From the NCBI GenBank assembly GCA_049602155.1, contig JBMYRH010000010.1, forward strand, positions 156,267 to 220,266: a DNA stretch of 64,000 nt, in the 5' to 3' direction. This DNA comes from JBMYRH01 sp049602155. GTDB lineage: Bacteria > Myxococcota_A > UBA9042 > PHBI01 > JBMYRH01. The notes under the pieces are model-generated. The model had not been told where the DNA came from. It saw only the letters and a list, made by a program, of their open reading frames with translations, and did no database searches. This document shows, one piece after another, positions 16,645 to 25,847 of the stretch. Each line of letters begins with the position of its first letter. The first letter of the stretch is position 1. Made by a program: the position numbers and the translations under genes.

Positions 16645-18210
16645 TCAGCCTCCTGGTGGGCCGCCAGCACCAGGGGTGCAGATACCGCCGTCGGTGTTGC
16701 AGGTGAGGCCATTGGGGCAGTCGACGTCTGAGGTGCACGCTGGGACGCACATCATACCCATCGGCCCGCTGTGGCAGACACAGCCAAGGGCCACGTTGGG
16801 GCACTCGCCATCGCAATCAGCGTCGGTCGTGCAGCTCGCCGGCCCGCCATCTGGTGGACCGCCGCCATCGGGGGCGCCGCCATCGTCGGGCGGGCCATCG
16901 TCGCCTCCACCTCCCGGGCCACCGCCTGCCGCGGTCGGTGTCCCTCTGTAGCAGCCGATGATGTAGGGGAAGGTCGCGGTGGCATGGTAGCGGTAGGTCC
17001 CGTCGGGGCCGATGCGTCCGTTACACAGGTCGAGCCACGCCTCACCCTCGGTGGTGACGAAGGCATGGTTGTCCCAAGCTTCGGTCGTCGGTACACAGGC
17101 CGTGGTGATCTCCCCATCGATGTTTACAGGCGCACAGGTTGCGCATTGGTAGGCGTCAAAGCTCGCTGACATGGGGCCATCGCAGACGCCACCGTCGGGG
17201 TTGCCGCACTCAGCGGTGCTTTGACAGCCTACGGTGCCGTCACGGGGGGAGATGTTCTGCCAGCTGCTGTGGAACTCGATGACCTCGGTGCAGTCGGCGT
17301 CGGTGCAGCCGTAGGGGCCGTAGATGGGGAAGCCGTCGAGGGCGAAGCCGACGATGGGCGAGGGTTGAGACCCGATGACGTAGCTCTCGCCGGCCTCGTT
17401 GAGGTCCTCGGTGTCCATACACGCTGGCTCGCCGTCGCCATCCCAGTCGATGAGCATGGTCTCGGTCATGTAGTGGAAGTGGTAGGCGGCTGCAGTGTGT
17501 CCTCCGCACCAGTCCATGATGCCGTTTGCGACTGGGTCGCCAAAGGGGTCGGGGAAGGGGCCCTCATTGGGGCCGTACCAGACGGACCCGTTGACGCCGA
17601 AGCCTGCGTCACCCAAGAGCGGGAGCTCGGTCGCTTCATCCGCGATCTCCGGGTTCAGCGGGACTGTCCAGCTGTGGTTGGCTGCGACCAGAGCGTTGGG
17701 CGTCATTGAGACATAGGAGTAGTGGGGGATGCCGTTTGAGGTCACCGTCATGGTGCCGGCGTCGAGGTCACAGGAGACCTCGAGGGTCAGGTCCGCGAAG
17801 CCGTCTCCGGCGCCAACCCAGGGGTGGGTCAAGTCGAGGAAGACCTCGTCAGGGCATCCGTCCGCCCACGGATCGGTAGGGTCCGTGGGATCGCTCGGCT
17901 CAGGGGTGTCCGTGGGGTCGGTCGGCTCAGCAGTGTCTGTGGCGTCAGTCGGATCCACAGGGTCCGTAGCGTCACTTGGCTCGACGGGGCCGGCTGTGTC
18001 CCCCGACTCCTGGCTCGCAGTCGCGTCTGTGGCGCTCTCGGTGTCATCTCCTGGTTGCTCGTCACCAGAGGAGCCCTCTGCCGATGCGTCGCTAGCTGCT
18101 GCTGAGATGTCGTCTCCCGAGCCGTCGTCTGCGTCGGCGCTGTCCCCACATCCGTGTGCGGACAAGCTCAGCACAAGAGTCAGGAGCAGCGTGATGGGGG
18201 GGTATCGCAT
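16645..18210 (-). CDS. YHYH-domain lipoprotein
   Basis: A 521-aa exported lipoprotein with a lipobox-like AHGC, and GAGG upstream of the ATG. A long Asp/Ser/Thr/Pro linker (25-115) follows. The central part (120-420) is a YHYH domain, shown by AAAYHFHYMTE, IVGFALDGFPIYGPYG and TYRYHATATFPYIIGCYRGTP. This family is widespread in marine and predatory bacteria, often near copper or metal-related secreted proteins; its biochemical role is not established. The C-terminus (430-521) is Gly/Pro-rich and ends in a Cys-rich module (CTTDADCDGECPN and CTSDVDCPNGLTC) like the other surface proteins here. Operon with the following gene, gap three bases. Confidence 0.85.
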   Translation of the reverse strand: MRYPPITLLLTLVLSLSAHGCGDSADADDGSGDDISAAASDASAEGSSGDEQPGDDTESATDATASQESGDTAGPVEPSDATDPVDPTDATDTAEPTDPTDTPEPSDPTDPTDPWADGCPDEVFLDLTHPWVGAGDGFADLTLEVSCDLDAGTMTVTSNGIPHYSYVSMTPNALVAANHSWTVPLNPEIADEATELPLLGDAGFGVNGSVWYGPNEGPFPDPFGDPVANGIMDWCGGHTAAAYHFHYMTETMLIDWDGDGEPACMDTEDLNEAGESYVIGSQPSPIVGFALDGFPIYGPYGCTDADCTEVIEFHSSWQNISPRDGTVGCQSTAECGNPDGGVCDGPMSASFDAYQCATCAPVNIDGEITTACVPTTEAWDNHAFVTTEGEAWLDLCNGRIGPDGTYRYHATATFPYIIGCYRGTPTAAGGGPGGGGDDGPPDDGGAPDGGGPPDGGPASCTTDADCDGECPNVALGCVCHSGPMGMMCVPACTSDVDCPNGLTCNTDGGICTPGAGGPPGG

Positions 18211-18448
18211 AGTCGTGACCTCAGGTAGCGCAGCTGTCTCCCACAGGATGTCGCAATCATTATGAACGTTAAAAAAAAAATAAAGGCGGAGCCCGGTTCA
18301 AGGCCTGCGCTGCTCTCAGAGTCCTTGGTGTGAAGGGGCCGGGTGCCAGCCTCTTCTTGCCTTCCCTTGGCGTCCGTGACGGCGTGCTAGGGTGTCTTCA
18401 CCAGGGAGTGGGGCATCACCGCTGAGTTAGCCTGGAGAGGAGCGGTCA
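18211..18448. promoter_or_regulatory. Divergent region between the YHYH gene and the mocA-like gene
   Basis: A 238-bp divergent gap with a run of ten A at 18271-18280, which on the minus strand is an AT-rich stretch about 60 bp upstream of the YHYH gene. The mocA-like GTG start is preceded by CTGGAGAGGAGC. I see no recognisable riboswitch or operator. Confidence 0.3.
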
Positions 18449-19060
18449 GTGAGTGCATCGGTTGCGGGGATCATCTTAGCTGCAGGGATGGGGCGTCGAT
18501 TGGGCCTCGGTCCCAAGGCGTTTGTCTCTCTGGGCGGCGCGTCGCTGCTCGAGCAGGCTGTGAGTCGCCTCAGGCGCTGCGGTGTCGATCCGATTGTCGC
18601 GGTCTTGCCGTCGGGCCCTGATCCAATCACGCTGCCCGAGGGGCTCATCGTTGTGCGCAACGGCTCCCCAGAATCTGGCCCGCTAGGCTCGGCTTGTTTG
18701 GGTGCTGATGCGCTCCCGAGCGCCGTTCATAGCGCCCTCATTTATCCGGTCGATCATCATGCGGTGACCGATCAGGATGTGGTCTGCGTGATCGCGGCTC
18801 GTCATCAGGTCTCACCCGAGGTGGGACGGGTTGTGCCGCGTTGGCAGGGGCGAGGTGGTCACCCTGTGCTCCTGATGCCCTCCGCCGTAAGGGCCCTCCG
18901 TGAGGTCGACGATTCGACCGCACTGACCCTTCGAGAGGTCCTGGATTCGGCAGGCGCTGTGCACAGCGTTAAGGCGGTCAGCGGGGGTGTGAGGTGCAAC
19001 TTGAACCTCCCCTCCGACTTGCCTGCCCAGGGTCACTCGCTTGCCAGCGAGCCCCAATAA
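18449..19060 (+). CDS. mocA: MocA-like molybdenum cofactor nucleotidyltransferase
   Basis: A 203-aa NTP transferase of the MobA/MocA type, GTG start with GGAGAGGAG upstream. The N-terminal nucleotide-binding signature is ILAAGMGRRLGLGPK, and YPVDHHAVT carries the metal-binding Asp. MocA-type enzymes attach CMP to molybdopterin for xanthine-oxidase-family proteins; the next gene is such a hydroxylase. The E. coli cognate is YgfJ, in the ygfK/ssnA/xdhD cluster. The homology to the NTP-transferase fold is clear, while CTP versus GTP specificity is inferred from context. Confidence 0.82.
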   Translation: MSASVAGIILAAGMGRRLGLGPKAFVSLGGASLLEQAVSRLRRCGVDPIVAVLPSGPDPITLPEGLIVVRNGSPESGPLGSACLGADALPSAVHSALIYPVDHHAVTDQDVVCVIAARHQVSPEVGRVVPRWQGRGGHPVLLMPSAVRALREVDDSTALTLREVLDSAGAVHSVKAVSGGVRCNLNLPSDLPAQGHSLASEPQ

Positions 19061-19100
19061 CGAGAGTCTCTGTATCAGGACTTCGCATTGGAGCACGGAC

Positions 19101-21734
19101 GTGACGCTGACCTTCACGCTTAACGGGCAACCCCGTACTGTTGAACCACGACCTGGCGAGAGCCTCTTGGACTGTCTGCGTGAGCGCTGTGACATCCTGT
19201 CTACCAAGGATGGATGCCAGCCTCAGGGGCAGTGCGGGTGTTGCCTCGCCATCGTGGATGGCAAGCCTAAGGTCACCTGTGCTCAGCCAGCCAGCAAGGC
19301 GGAGGGTGCGGACATCTTGACCCTCGAAGGGCTGGACCCGAAAGAGCGTCAGCTGATCGGTGACTGCTTTACGGCCGCTGCCGGACTCCAGTGCGGCTTC
19401 TGTATCCCCGGGTTTGCGCTGCGGGCCAAAGCGCTTGTCGACAAGAACGATTCGCCGACCCGGGACGAGATAGCCAAGGCAATCGATGTGCACCTTTGCC
19501 GCTGCACAGGCTACGTGAAGATCATCGATGCCATCGACCTCTACGCGAGGGCGCGCCGAGGAGAGGCCGTGCCTGAGCCTTGCGATGACGGGCGCGTCGG
19601 TAAACCACTGCGCCGCTATCGTGCTCTACAGATGGCGCTGGGTGACCGCCCCTATGTCGCCGATATGCGCGCCCCAGACATGCTCCATGGTGCGGTGACC
19701 CTCTCCCCTCATCCCCGCGCTCGGGTCGTGGCGATCGACACCTCGGCCGCTGAAGCCCTCGAGGGCGTGGTGGCTGTGGCGACCGCAGCCGACGTCCCTG
19801 GGAACCGCTGGTATGGTTTGCTCTACAACGATTGGCCTGGCTTCGTCGCGATCGGCGAAGAGGTCCGCTGTGTAGGGGACTTCCTCGCGGCCGTGGCGGC
19901 AGTGGATAACGCCACGGCGAGGGAGGCCGCGGCGCTCATCGAGGTCACCTATGAGGTCCTTGAGCCGGTCTTAGATCCCCATGAGGCCATGAAACCCGGG
20001 GCACCCCAGGTGAACCCGGTTCATGACAACGTCCTTTCGCGCACCCGATTCGCGCGTGGCGACGTGGACCAGGCGCTGTCCGAGAGCGCCCATGTTGTGA
20101 CCGGGACCTTCCAAACGCAGCGCATCGAGCATCTCTTTTTAGAGCCAGAGTCGGCGCTCGCAGTGCCCCGCGATGATGGGCGCCTTCACCTCTACACTCA
20201 GGGGCAGGGCATCTTTGACGACCGGCGCCAAGTGGCGGCATTCCTCGCCGAGTCCGAGGACAATGTCCACGTGGAGCTCGTCCCGAATGGTGGCGCGTTT
20301 GGCGGCAAAGAGGACATGTCTATCCAGGCGCATACGGCGCTGTTGGCGCGCATGACTGGCCGACCGGTGCGGCTTGTCTTGAACCGCGAGGAGTCGGTCC
20401 GCATTCACCCCAAGCGGCACCCCATCACGATGACCTACACGGTCGGCTGCGATGCGGACGGCAAGCTCACGGCGATCCGCGCTGACATGGTGGGGGACAC
20501 CGGCGCCTACGCCTCGGTCGGCGGCAAGGTGCTTGAGCGCGCCGGCGGTCACGCGTGTGGCCCTTATCGGGTGCCTCACGTCGACATCAACGCGGTCGGT
20601 GTTCACACCAACAATCCACCCTGTGGCGCGATGCGGGGCTTTGGCGCCAACCAGGCGAACTTCGGCATCGAGGGGTGCATGGACATGCTCGCCGACAAGG
20701 CGGGGCTCGACGGTTGGGAGATGCGGTGGCGGAACATTGTCGGCTTGGGTGATCTCTTCTCGACGGGGCAGGTGCTCGACAAGTCGGTGGGGATCGGGAA
20801 GACGCTGCTCGCCGTCAAAGATCGTTACTACGAGGCCCTCAACGCGGGCCGCGCCATCGGCATCTCGTGCGGTATCAAGAACACAGGCATCGGCAATGGC
20901 GCCAAGGAGTGGGGCAAGTGCCGCCTCGTCGTCGAGGATGACGGCACGATCTCCCTCTACAACGGCTACACCGAGATGGGGCAAGGGCTCCTGACCGTCC
21001 TGACCCAGTGCGTGGTCGAGGTGACCGGGCTCCCCGCCAAGATCTTCCGCCCGAAGGTGGACTCGACCTACCAGCTGGCGTGTGGGCAGACGACCGGCAG
21101 TCGAGCGACCCTCTTTGGGGGCCGCGCAGCGGAATCAGCGGGCCTCAAGTTGAAGGAGGCCTTGGACGCGGGCAAGAGCTTGGAGGACCTCGTCGGCGAG
21201 GTCTTCGCTGCGGACATCTTGATCGATGACACGACGGCGCCCGGGCAGCCGAGCAAGATGATCAAGACGCATACGGCCTTTGGGTACGCCACGCAGATGG
21301 TCATCTTGGATGAAGAGGGCAAGCTCGACACGGTGGTCGCCGCTCATGACGTCGGGCGCGCGATCAACCCTGCGCTCTGCGAGGGGCAGATCGAGGGCTC
21401 GGTTCATATGGGCTTGGGCTTCGCGCTCACTGAAGAGCTCCCCTGCAAGAATGGGATGCCCGTGACCTTCGGGATGCGGAAGATCGGCGTCATGCGCGCG
21501 AAAGACATGCCCAAGGTCGAGGTGATCTTGGTCGAGGAGCCCGAGCCAGAGGGGCCCTTTGGCGCCAAGGGGGTGGGCGAGATCGGCCTTGTCCCCACGG
21601 CAGGCGCTGTTGCGGGTGCACTGCGTGCCTTTGATGGCGAGCAGCGCTACTTGCTCCCTATGAAGCAGTCGATCGCGGCGAAGGCGATGAAGGTGGGGCG
21701 CATCAAGGACGCTGAGCGAGACTCGTGGAACTAG
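19101..21734 (+). CDS. xdhD: XdhD-like molybdenum hydroxylase, fused 2Fe-2S and Mo domains
   Basis: An 877-aa fusion. The GTG at 19101 is preferred (GGAG seven bases upstream); an in-frame ATG at 19041 overlaps mocA. Residues 1-75 are a plant-type [2Fe-2S] domain (DGCQPQGQCGCC), and 80-150 are the second helical [2Fe-2S] domain (LQCGFCIPGF and HLCRCTGYVK). From 170 comes the xanthine-oxidase molybdenum domain, with GGAFGGKED, CGAMRGFGANQ and the catalytic-Glu region GAKGVGEIG. There is no FAD domain and no FAD-subunit gene nearby, as in E. coli XdhD. In ygfK-linked loci such enzymes are proposed to be selenium-dependent purine hydroxylases; the substrate is inferred, with hypoxanthine or uric-acid-related purines most likely. 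It overlaps ssnA by ten bases. Confidence 0.9.
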   Translation: MTLTFTLNGQPRTVEPRPGESLLDCLRERCDILSTKDGCQPQGQCGCCLAIVDGKPKVTCAQPASKAEGADILTLEGLDPKERQLIGDCFTAAAGLQCGFCIPGFALRAKALVDKNDSPTRDEIAKAIDVHLCRCTGYVKIIDAIDLYARARRGEAVPEPCDDGRVGKPLRRYRALQMALGDRPYVADMRAPDMLHGAVTLSPHPRARVVAIDTSAAEALEGVVAVATAADVPGNRWYGLLYNDWPGFVAIGEEVRCVGDFLAAVAAVDNATAREAAALIEVTYEVLEPVLDPHEAMKPGAPQVNPVHDNVLSRTRFARGDVDQALSESAHVVTGTFQTQRIEHLFLEPESALAVPRDDGRLHLYTQGQGIFDDRRQVAAFLAESEDNVHVELVPNGGAFGGKEDMSIQAHTALLARMTGRPVRLVLNREESVRIHPKRHPITMTYTVGCDADGKLTAIRADMVGDTGAYASVGGKVLERAGGHACGPYRVPHVDINAVGVHTNNPPCGAMRGFGANQANFGIEGCMDMLADKAGLDGWEMRWRNIVGLGDLFSTGQVLDKSVGIGKTLLAVKDRYYEALNAGRAIGISCGIKNTGIGNGAKEWGKCRLVVEDDGTISLYNGYTEMGQGLLTVLTQCVVEVTGLPAKIFRPKVDSTYQLACGQTTGSRATLFGGRAAESAGLKLKEALDAGKSLEDLVGEVFAADILIDDTTAPGQPSKMIKTHTAFGYATQMVILDEEGKLDTVVAAHDVGRAINPALCEGQIEGSVHMGLGFALTEELPCKNGMPVTFGMRKIGVMRAKDMPKVEVILVEEPEPEGPFGAKGVGEIGLVPTAGAVAGALRAFDGEQRYLLPMKQSIAAKAMKVGRIKDAERDSWN

Positions 21735-22795
21735 TGACCCGCCCAGGGCGCGTGAACGCGCACACGCACCTCTATAGCGGCCTTGCGCCACTGGGGATGC
21801 CGGCCGCAGATCCTGATCCTACGTGCTTTCTTGAGATCTTGGAGCGCGTCTGGTGGCGCCTTGATCGCGCCATGGACGCAGCGACCCTGCGGGCGTCCGC
21901 GCGGCTCTATGTCGCAGAAGCACTCCTTAATGGCACCACGACGATCATCGACCATCACGAGTCCCCCGCCGCCATCGATGGGGCCCTCGACGTGCTCGCC
22001 GAGGCCGCACAGACCTTGGGGGCTCGCGCTGTGCTGACCTATGGCGCGACCGACCGCAACGGTGGCTTAGAGGAGGGCGCCGCGGGGCTCGCGGAGTGCC
22101 GTCGCTTCATCACCGCCAATGCGTACTCGCGGGTACGAGGTGTCGTCGGGTTGCACGCGAGCTTTACGGTCAGTGATGCGACCATTCGTGATGCTGCCGA
22201 GCTGTGTCGTGAGCTTGGGGTGCCCATGCACGTGCACGTCGCCGAGGATCATGCAGACGTTGAGGACGCGAGAGCGCGCGGGTTTGAGGGGCCTTTGGAG
22301 CGCCTCATCGCCCTTGACGCCTTGCCTCCGGGGTCGATCATCGCGCACGGGATCTACTTGAGCACAGAGCAGGTCCGTCGGGCCTCTGACATGGGGTGCT
22401 GGTTTGTGCATAACCCGCGCTCGAACGAGGGCAACCAGGTGGGCTATGCCGCGAGCTTGCGGGCGAGCGATAGGGTGGCCTTGGGCACCGACGGTTGGCC
22501 AGCGGATATGCCGGTCGAGCTCGACGCCTTGAGGCGCCTAGGGGCTGCCCATGGCGACCATGAGGGGCTGTGTTTGCTTCGGGCCCAGCGCGGCGTCCGG
22601 ATGGCGTCAGAGCTCCTCGGTGATGCGGTGCTCTCCGACACGATTGAGCTCGAGGGTGACGCCGTAAAGCGGGTGACCGTCGATGGTGACGTCGTCGTCG
22701 CTGGGGGTGTGCTTGTGCACGGCGACATCGATGAGATTCGGGCCGAGGCCTCTGAGGCCGCCGAGCACCTCTGGGCGCGCATGGCGGAGCTCTAA
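21725..22795 (+). CDS. ssnA: SsnA-like amidohydrolase, short N-terminus
   Basis: A 356-aa metal-dependent amidohydrolase starting at a GTG inside the end of the xdhD-like gene. Metal-binding and catalytic features are VNAHTHLYSGL (HxH), HVHVAEDHAD and ALGTDGWPADM (Asp). The phrase TTIIDHHESPAAIDGALD is typical of SsnA, which acts in the ygfK/xdhD purine pathway, probably as an aminohydrolase of a ring or ring-opened intermediate. Usual SsnA is about 440 aa; here the N-terminal beta-sandwich strands are missing because the HxH motif begins by residue 12, while the C-terminal strands remain (VKRVTVDGDVVVAGG). It faces the carbamate kinase gene, ten bases away. Confidence 0.85.
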   Translation: MELVTRPGRVNAHTHLYSGLAPLGMPAADPDPTCFLEILERVWWRLDRAMDAATLRASARLYVAEALLNGTTTIIDHHESPAAIDGALDVLAEAAQTLGARAVLTYGATDRNGGLEEGAAGLAECRRFITANAYSRVRGVVGLHASFTVSDATIRDAAELCRELGVPMHVHVAEDHADVEDARARGFEGPLERLIALDALPPGSIIAHGIYLSTEQVRRASDMGCWFVHNPRSNEGNQVGYAASLRASDRVALGTDGWPADMPVELDALRRLGAAHGDHEGLCLLRAQRGVRMASELLGDAVLSDTIELEGDAVKRVTVDGDVVVAGGVLVHGDIDEIRAEASEAAEHLWARMAEL

Positions 22796-22805
22796 CTCGG
22801 CGCCG

Positions 22806-23753
22806 CTACCTCGTCCGGACGATGTGTGTCCCGCTCTCACCCGCCAAGGCCTCGTTGAGGTTGCTCGGACTGCAGATGACGGCCTCTCCATCGACACGGT
22901 TGAGGTAGTAGACCGAGGCCTCCATCTTGGGTCGCATGCTCCCTGGCGGGAAGTGCCCTTGCCTCGCGAGGTGACGCACCTCCTCCACGTGGGTGTCACG
23001 CAGAGGGGCCTCTTGGGGAGTCCCGAAGTCGGTGTAGACGGTCTCGACGCCCGTCGTGATGACCAGGCGCGGTGAGCCGAGCTCGACGGCCAAGAGCGCC
23101 GCGACTCGGTCTTTGTCGATCACGGCCTCAAGGCCCCGAATAGGTCCGCCCTCTTGCCAGGTCACTGGGACGCCGCCGCCACCACAGCAGATCACGATGG
23201 TCCCCGCCTCGATGAGCTGCTTGATGACCTCGACCTGGACGATGGCTACGGGAGAGGGTGAGGGGACGAGGCGGCGATAACCACGCCGACTGTCTTCAAC
23301 CATGAGCCAGCCAAATTGCTGGCTCAAAAGTTGGGCCTCTTCGTCGGTGTAGAAGTTCCCGATGGGCTTGGTCGGCTCTTCAAAGGCCTGGTCGGTGGGA
23401 TCGACCCTCACCTCTGTGACGAGGGTCGCGATCGGTCGCTCAACGCCTCGCTCTTTGAGCGCCTGTCGCAGCGTGCGCTGCAGCATATAACCGAGGGAGC
23501 CCTGGGTGTTGGCGACGATCGCGTCCAGCGGGACCTCTTGGAGGTGCCCTTTGGCCAGCACGGAGCGCAGCTGCATCCACCCAGCCTGAGGACCATTGCC
23601 GTGAATCAAGACAATGGGGTCGCCCTGAGCCACAAGGTCGGCGACGTGCTGCATGGCCTTGGCCGTCACAGCGCACTGCTTATCCATGGCGCTCGGTTGG
23701 TCTGGATCGAGCAGAGAGTGGCCGCCGATAGCGACGATCGTCGGTGCCTTCAT
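22806..23753 (-). CDS. arcC: Carbamate kinase
   Basis: A 315-aa amino-acid kinase. Carbamate kinases make ATP from carbamoyl phosphate. Recognisable motifs are IHGNGPQAGWM, ICCGGGGVPV, VIDKDRVAALLAVEL and FPPGSMRPKMEA, in the usual order and at normal length. The E. coli counterpart in the ygfK region is YqeA. Placed 31 bases after ygfK on the same strand, it probably recovers energy from carbamoyl phosphate released by purine or ureido-compound breakdown. No carbamoyltransferase of the YgeW type is in the window, so the carbamoyl phosphate source is open. Confidence 0.93.
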   Translation of the reverse strand: MKAPTIVAIGGHSLLDPDQPSAMDKQCAVTAKAMQHVADLVAQGDPIVLIHGNGPQAGWMQLRSVLAKGHLQEVPLDAIVANTQGSLGYMLQRTLRQALKERGVERPIATLVTEVRVDPTDQAFEEPTKPIGNFYTDEEAQLLSQQFGWLMVEDSRRGYRRLVPSPSPVAIVQVEVIKQLIEAGTIVICCGGGGVPVTWQEGGPIRGLEAVIDKDRVAALLAVELGSPRLVITTGVETVYTDFGTPQEAPLRDTHVEEVRHLARQGHFPPGSMRPKMEASVYYLNRVDGEAVICSPSNLNEALAGESGTHIVRTR

Positions 23754-23784
23754 GCTCCGACGATGGGCTCCCCGAGAGGTGCCG

Positions 23785-25842
23785 TCAAGCCGAAGCAGGG
23801 GCCTTCAAGTTACCGTGCAGCGCTCGGAGGTAGTTGACCTCACCTTCGTCGTACACCGAATCACGCACCATCGTCAGGAGACGCCAGTAGGTCAGGTCGA
23901 CGGAGTTTACGGCCTCGCCATCCATGGTCTCCTCAGGGGCGTCGCCGTCGAAGGTGACGCTAAAGCCAGGCCCTGAGTACAGGACCCGTCCGCCCTGTTC
24001 AGAGGTGCGATAGACGGCGCCCTCAAAGCGGCCGTATGCCTCTGTGGGGGTGAGGAAGAGGCCATCTTGCCCCGCGTCCGCTTCGAAGCGCTCAAGGGAG
24101 GAGTGAAATCGGGGCTTGAGCTTGTACGGGCCGCCGAGCTCTGGGCAGAAGATGTCGCAGTTGCCGCATTCGTTACAGAAGTCGACGAAGTTCCCTAGCT
24201 GGTGCGCCTCTGAGACTTCTAAGGGCTCCCCATGGGCTGCGCGCCAGTCGTTGCCAGCCAAGCTCATGCGCGTGACGGGGATCGTCCCGAGGGGGAGGGT
24301 ATAGGCGAAGTTGGCGTGGTTGGGGCACACCGGGATGCACTTGTCGCAGGTGATGCAGTCGAGGAGCACGAGGGTCGACTCGATCTTTCGCGGGATCTTC
24401 TTGTTCTTCGCTTGGTGATAGCGCGCGTCAGCGACGACTGCGTCGGCGTAGCTCTCGGTGTTCATCAGCACGGCAGCGCTCCGCCAGCGAGCGAAGAAGG
24501 CCGCGTCGACGGCGTCAGCCAGCGGGGTCCCCTCGGCGAGCGCTCGCGTCGCTGCGGTGCGCTGCTCATCGGAGGGCTTAGCCTGCTCAAGGGCCTTCAT
24601 CGCGTGTCCATAGGCCGTCACGACGAAGTCATCGATACAGGAGACGTTCAGCTTCTGCATGCGCTGCACGAGGTTCCGCAGGTAGCTCTCGCCGCGACCG
24701 TAGCCGCCTGGCTTGAGCAGGTCCGAGCAGGTGGTGACTGGGACCAAGCCGATCGCGACCGCGTCGGCGAAGTTCTTGCGGTCGATCCCCGCCGAAAATG
24801 AGATCGGGAATCGGTCCCCGAAGACACCGCGGAAGCGGCGGACGAGCTCGATCGCGAGCACGTGCAGCGGGGGACCCGAGAGGTACATTTGAGTCTCTTC
24901 GGCGGGGAAGAAGTCCTTGTGGTTCTCGACGATCTGCGTGTTCGAGAACTTCACGCCAAAGCTCAGCCCAAGGCTGTCTGCTTTGTCCCCTAGGCGGCCG
25001 ATGAAGGCGACCATCTGAGACCAGGAGGTGTCCTCTTCGAAGGCGTGATCCGGGATGACGCAGTCGGTGTAGCCTAGCGTCTCGTTGAGGAGCGCTCGAC
25101 CGTCGTCTTTACCCAGCAGCGTCGGGTTGAGCTTCACAATGCAGTGGATGCCGTAGGTCTCAAGCAGCCAATCGATGATGCGCTCGATCTCGTCAGGCGG
25201 GCAGCCATGGAAGGTGCTCAGCGTGAGCGTGTTGGAGAGCTGGGCGGGGTAGTCGAGGTCGCGGAGGTGAGCGAGCTCGTCGGGGATCTCGGCGCGGAGG
25301 CGCTCGATGATCTCCGAGGCGTCGAGCATCCCGTCCATGAATGCACGGACAGAGGGGCTTTGAATCCCCGCCAAGTCGTAGCCCACAGACATATCGAAGA
25401 CCACGTCACCTTGAGAGCCTCCGAACTCGGGGACCTCATGGCGGAGCATCGTGATGAGCATCCACGCCTTGACGTACTCCTCGAGGGACTCCTGGATCCG
25501 CAGCTCCTGAGACCACTCGATGTTGTAGCCGACGTTTTCCATGTCGATACACGGCCGACCGATCTCGAGTCGGTCATTGATCTGCACCGTCTTCAGTTCC
25601 ATCACGCGGCAACCCGCGAGGTAGCTCAGGACGATGTTCTGAGCCATCTGCGTCTGGGGCCCGGCTGCGGGCCCCAGGGCAGTGGAAGGTGTGTGTTCAT
25701 GGAAGCGGACCGACAAATCCATGTCGGGCGCCCCCTGAAAACACTTCTTAAGAGGCAAATCGAAGAGGGTGCCCTTATCACTGACCTCCCGGAACATACG
25801 CCGGGTAAGGCTACTCAGTGGATAGGGCACCAACTCCGACAT
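23785..25842 (-). CDS. ygfK: YgfK-like iron-sulfur oxidoreductase, short form
   Basis: A 685-aa protein. Residues 1-420 form a TIM-barrel like dihydroorotate dehydrogenase (ALGPAAGPQTQMAQNI, STFHGCPPDEIE, ISFSAGIDRKNF). Two Cys clusters follow: C496-C499-C502-C506 and C556-C559-C562-C566, each a [4Fe-4S] site (DCITCDKCIPVCP and CNECGNCDIFCP). E. coli YgfK (labelled a putative selenate reductase subunit) is about 1030 aa and has an extra glutamate-synthase-like FAD/NAD(P)H domain. That domain and any GxGxxG motif are missing here, so electrons must come from another carrier. YgfK genes are a marker for selenium-dependent molybdenum hydroxylases. Start is five bases after the selenoprotein stop. 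Confidence 0.9.
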   Translation of the reverse strand: MSELVPYPLSSLTRRMFREVSDKGTLFDLPLKKCFQGAPDMDLSVRFHEHTPSTALGPAAGPQTQMAQNIVLSYLAGCRVMELKTVQINDRLEIGRPCIDMENVGYNIEWSQELRIQESLEEYVKAWMLITMLRHEVPEFGGSQGDVVFDMSVGYDLAGIQSPSVRAFMDGMLDASEIIERLRAEIPDELAHLRDLDYPAQLSNTLTLSTFHGCPPDEIERIIDWLLETYGIHCIVKLNPTLLGKDDGRALLNETLGYTDCVIPDHAFEEDTSWSQMVAFIGRLGDKADSLGLSFGVKFSNTQIVENHKDFFPAEETQMYLSGPPLHVLAIELVRRFRGVFGDRFPISFSAGIDRKNFADAVAIGLVPVTTCSDLLKPGGYGRGESYLRNLVQRMQKLNVSCIDDFVVTAYGHAMKALEQAKPSDEQRTAATRALAEGTPLADAVDAAFFARWRSAAVLMNTESYADAVVADARYHQAKNKKIPRKIESTLVLLDCITCDKCIPVCPNHANFAYTLPLGTIPVTRMSLAGNDWRAAHGEPLEVSEAHQLGNFVDFCNECGNCDIFCPELGGPYKLKPRFHSSLERFEADAGQDGLFLTPTEAYGRFEGAVYRTSEQGGRVLYSGPGFSVTFDGDAPEETMDGEAVNSVDLTYWRLLTMVRDSVYDEGEVNYLRALHGNLKAPASA

Positions 25843-25847
25843 CGCAT

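Noticed and set aside
18281..18310. tRNA-like T-loop text (GGTTCAA) after the poly-A run
   Set aside because: No acceptor, D-arm or anticodon stem can be paired around it.
18211..18448. Molybdenum cofactor riboswitch before the mocA-like gene
   Set aside because: I could not find the paired elements of the Moco motif by eye; a covariance-model scan would be decisive.
23056..23837. Plus-strand ORFs opposite carbamate kinase
   Set aside because: They are shadows of the well-supported carbamate kinase frame and encode no recognised motif.
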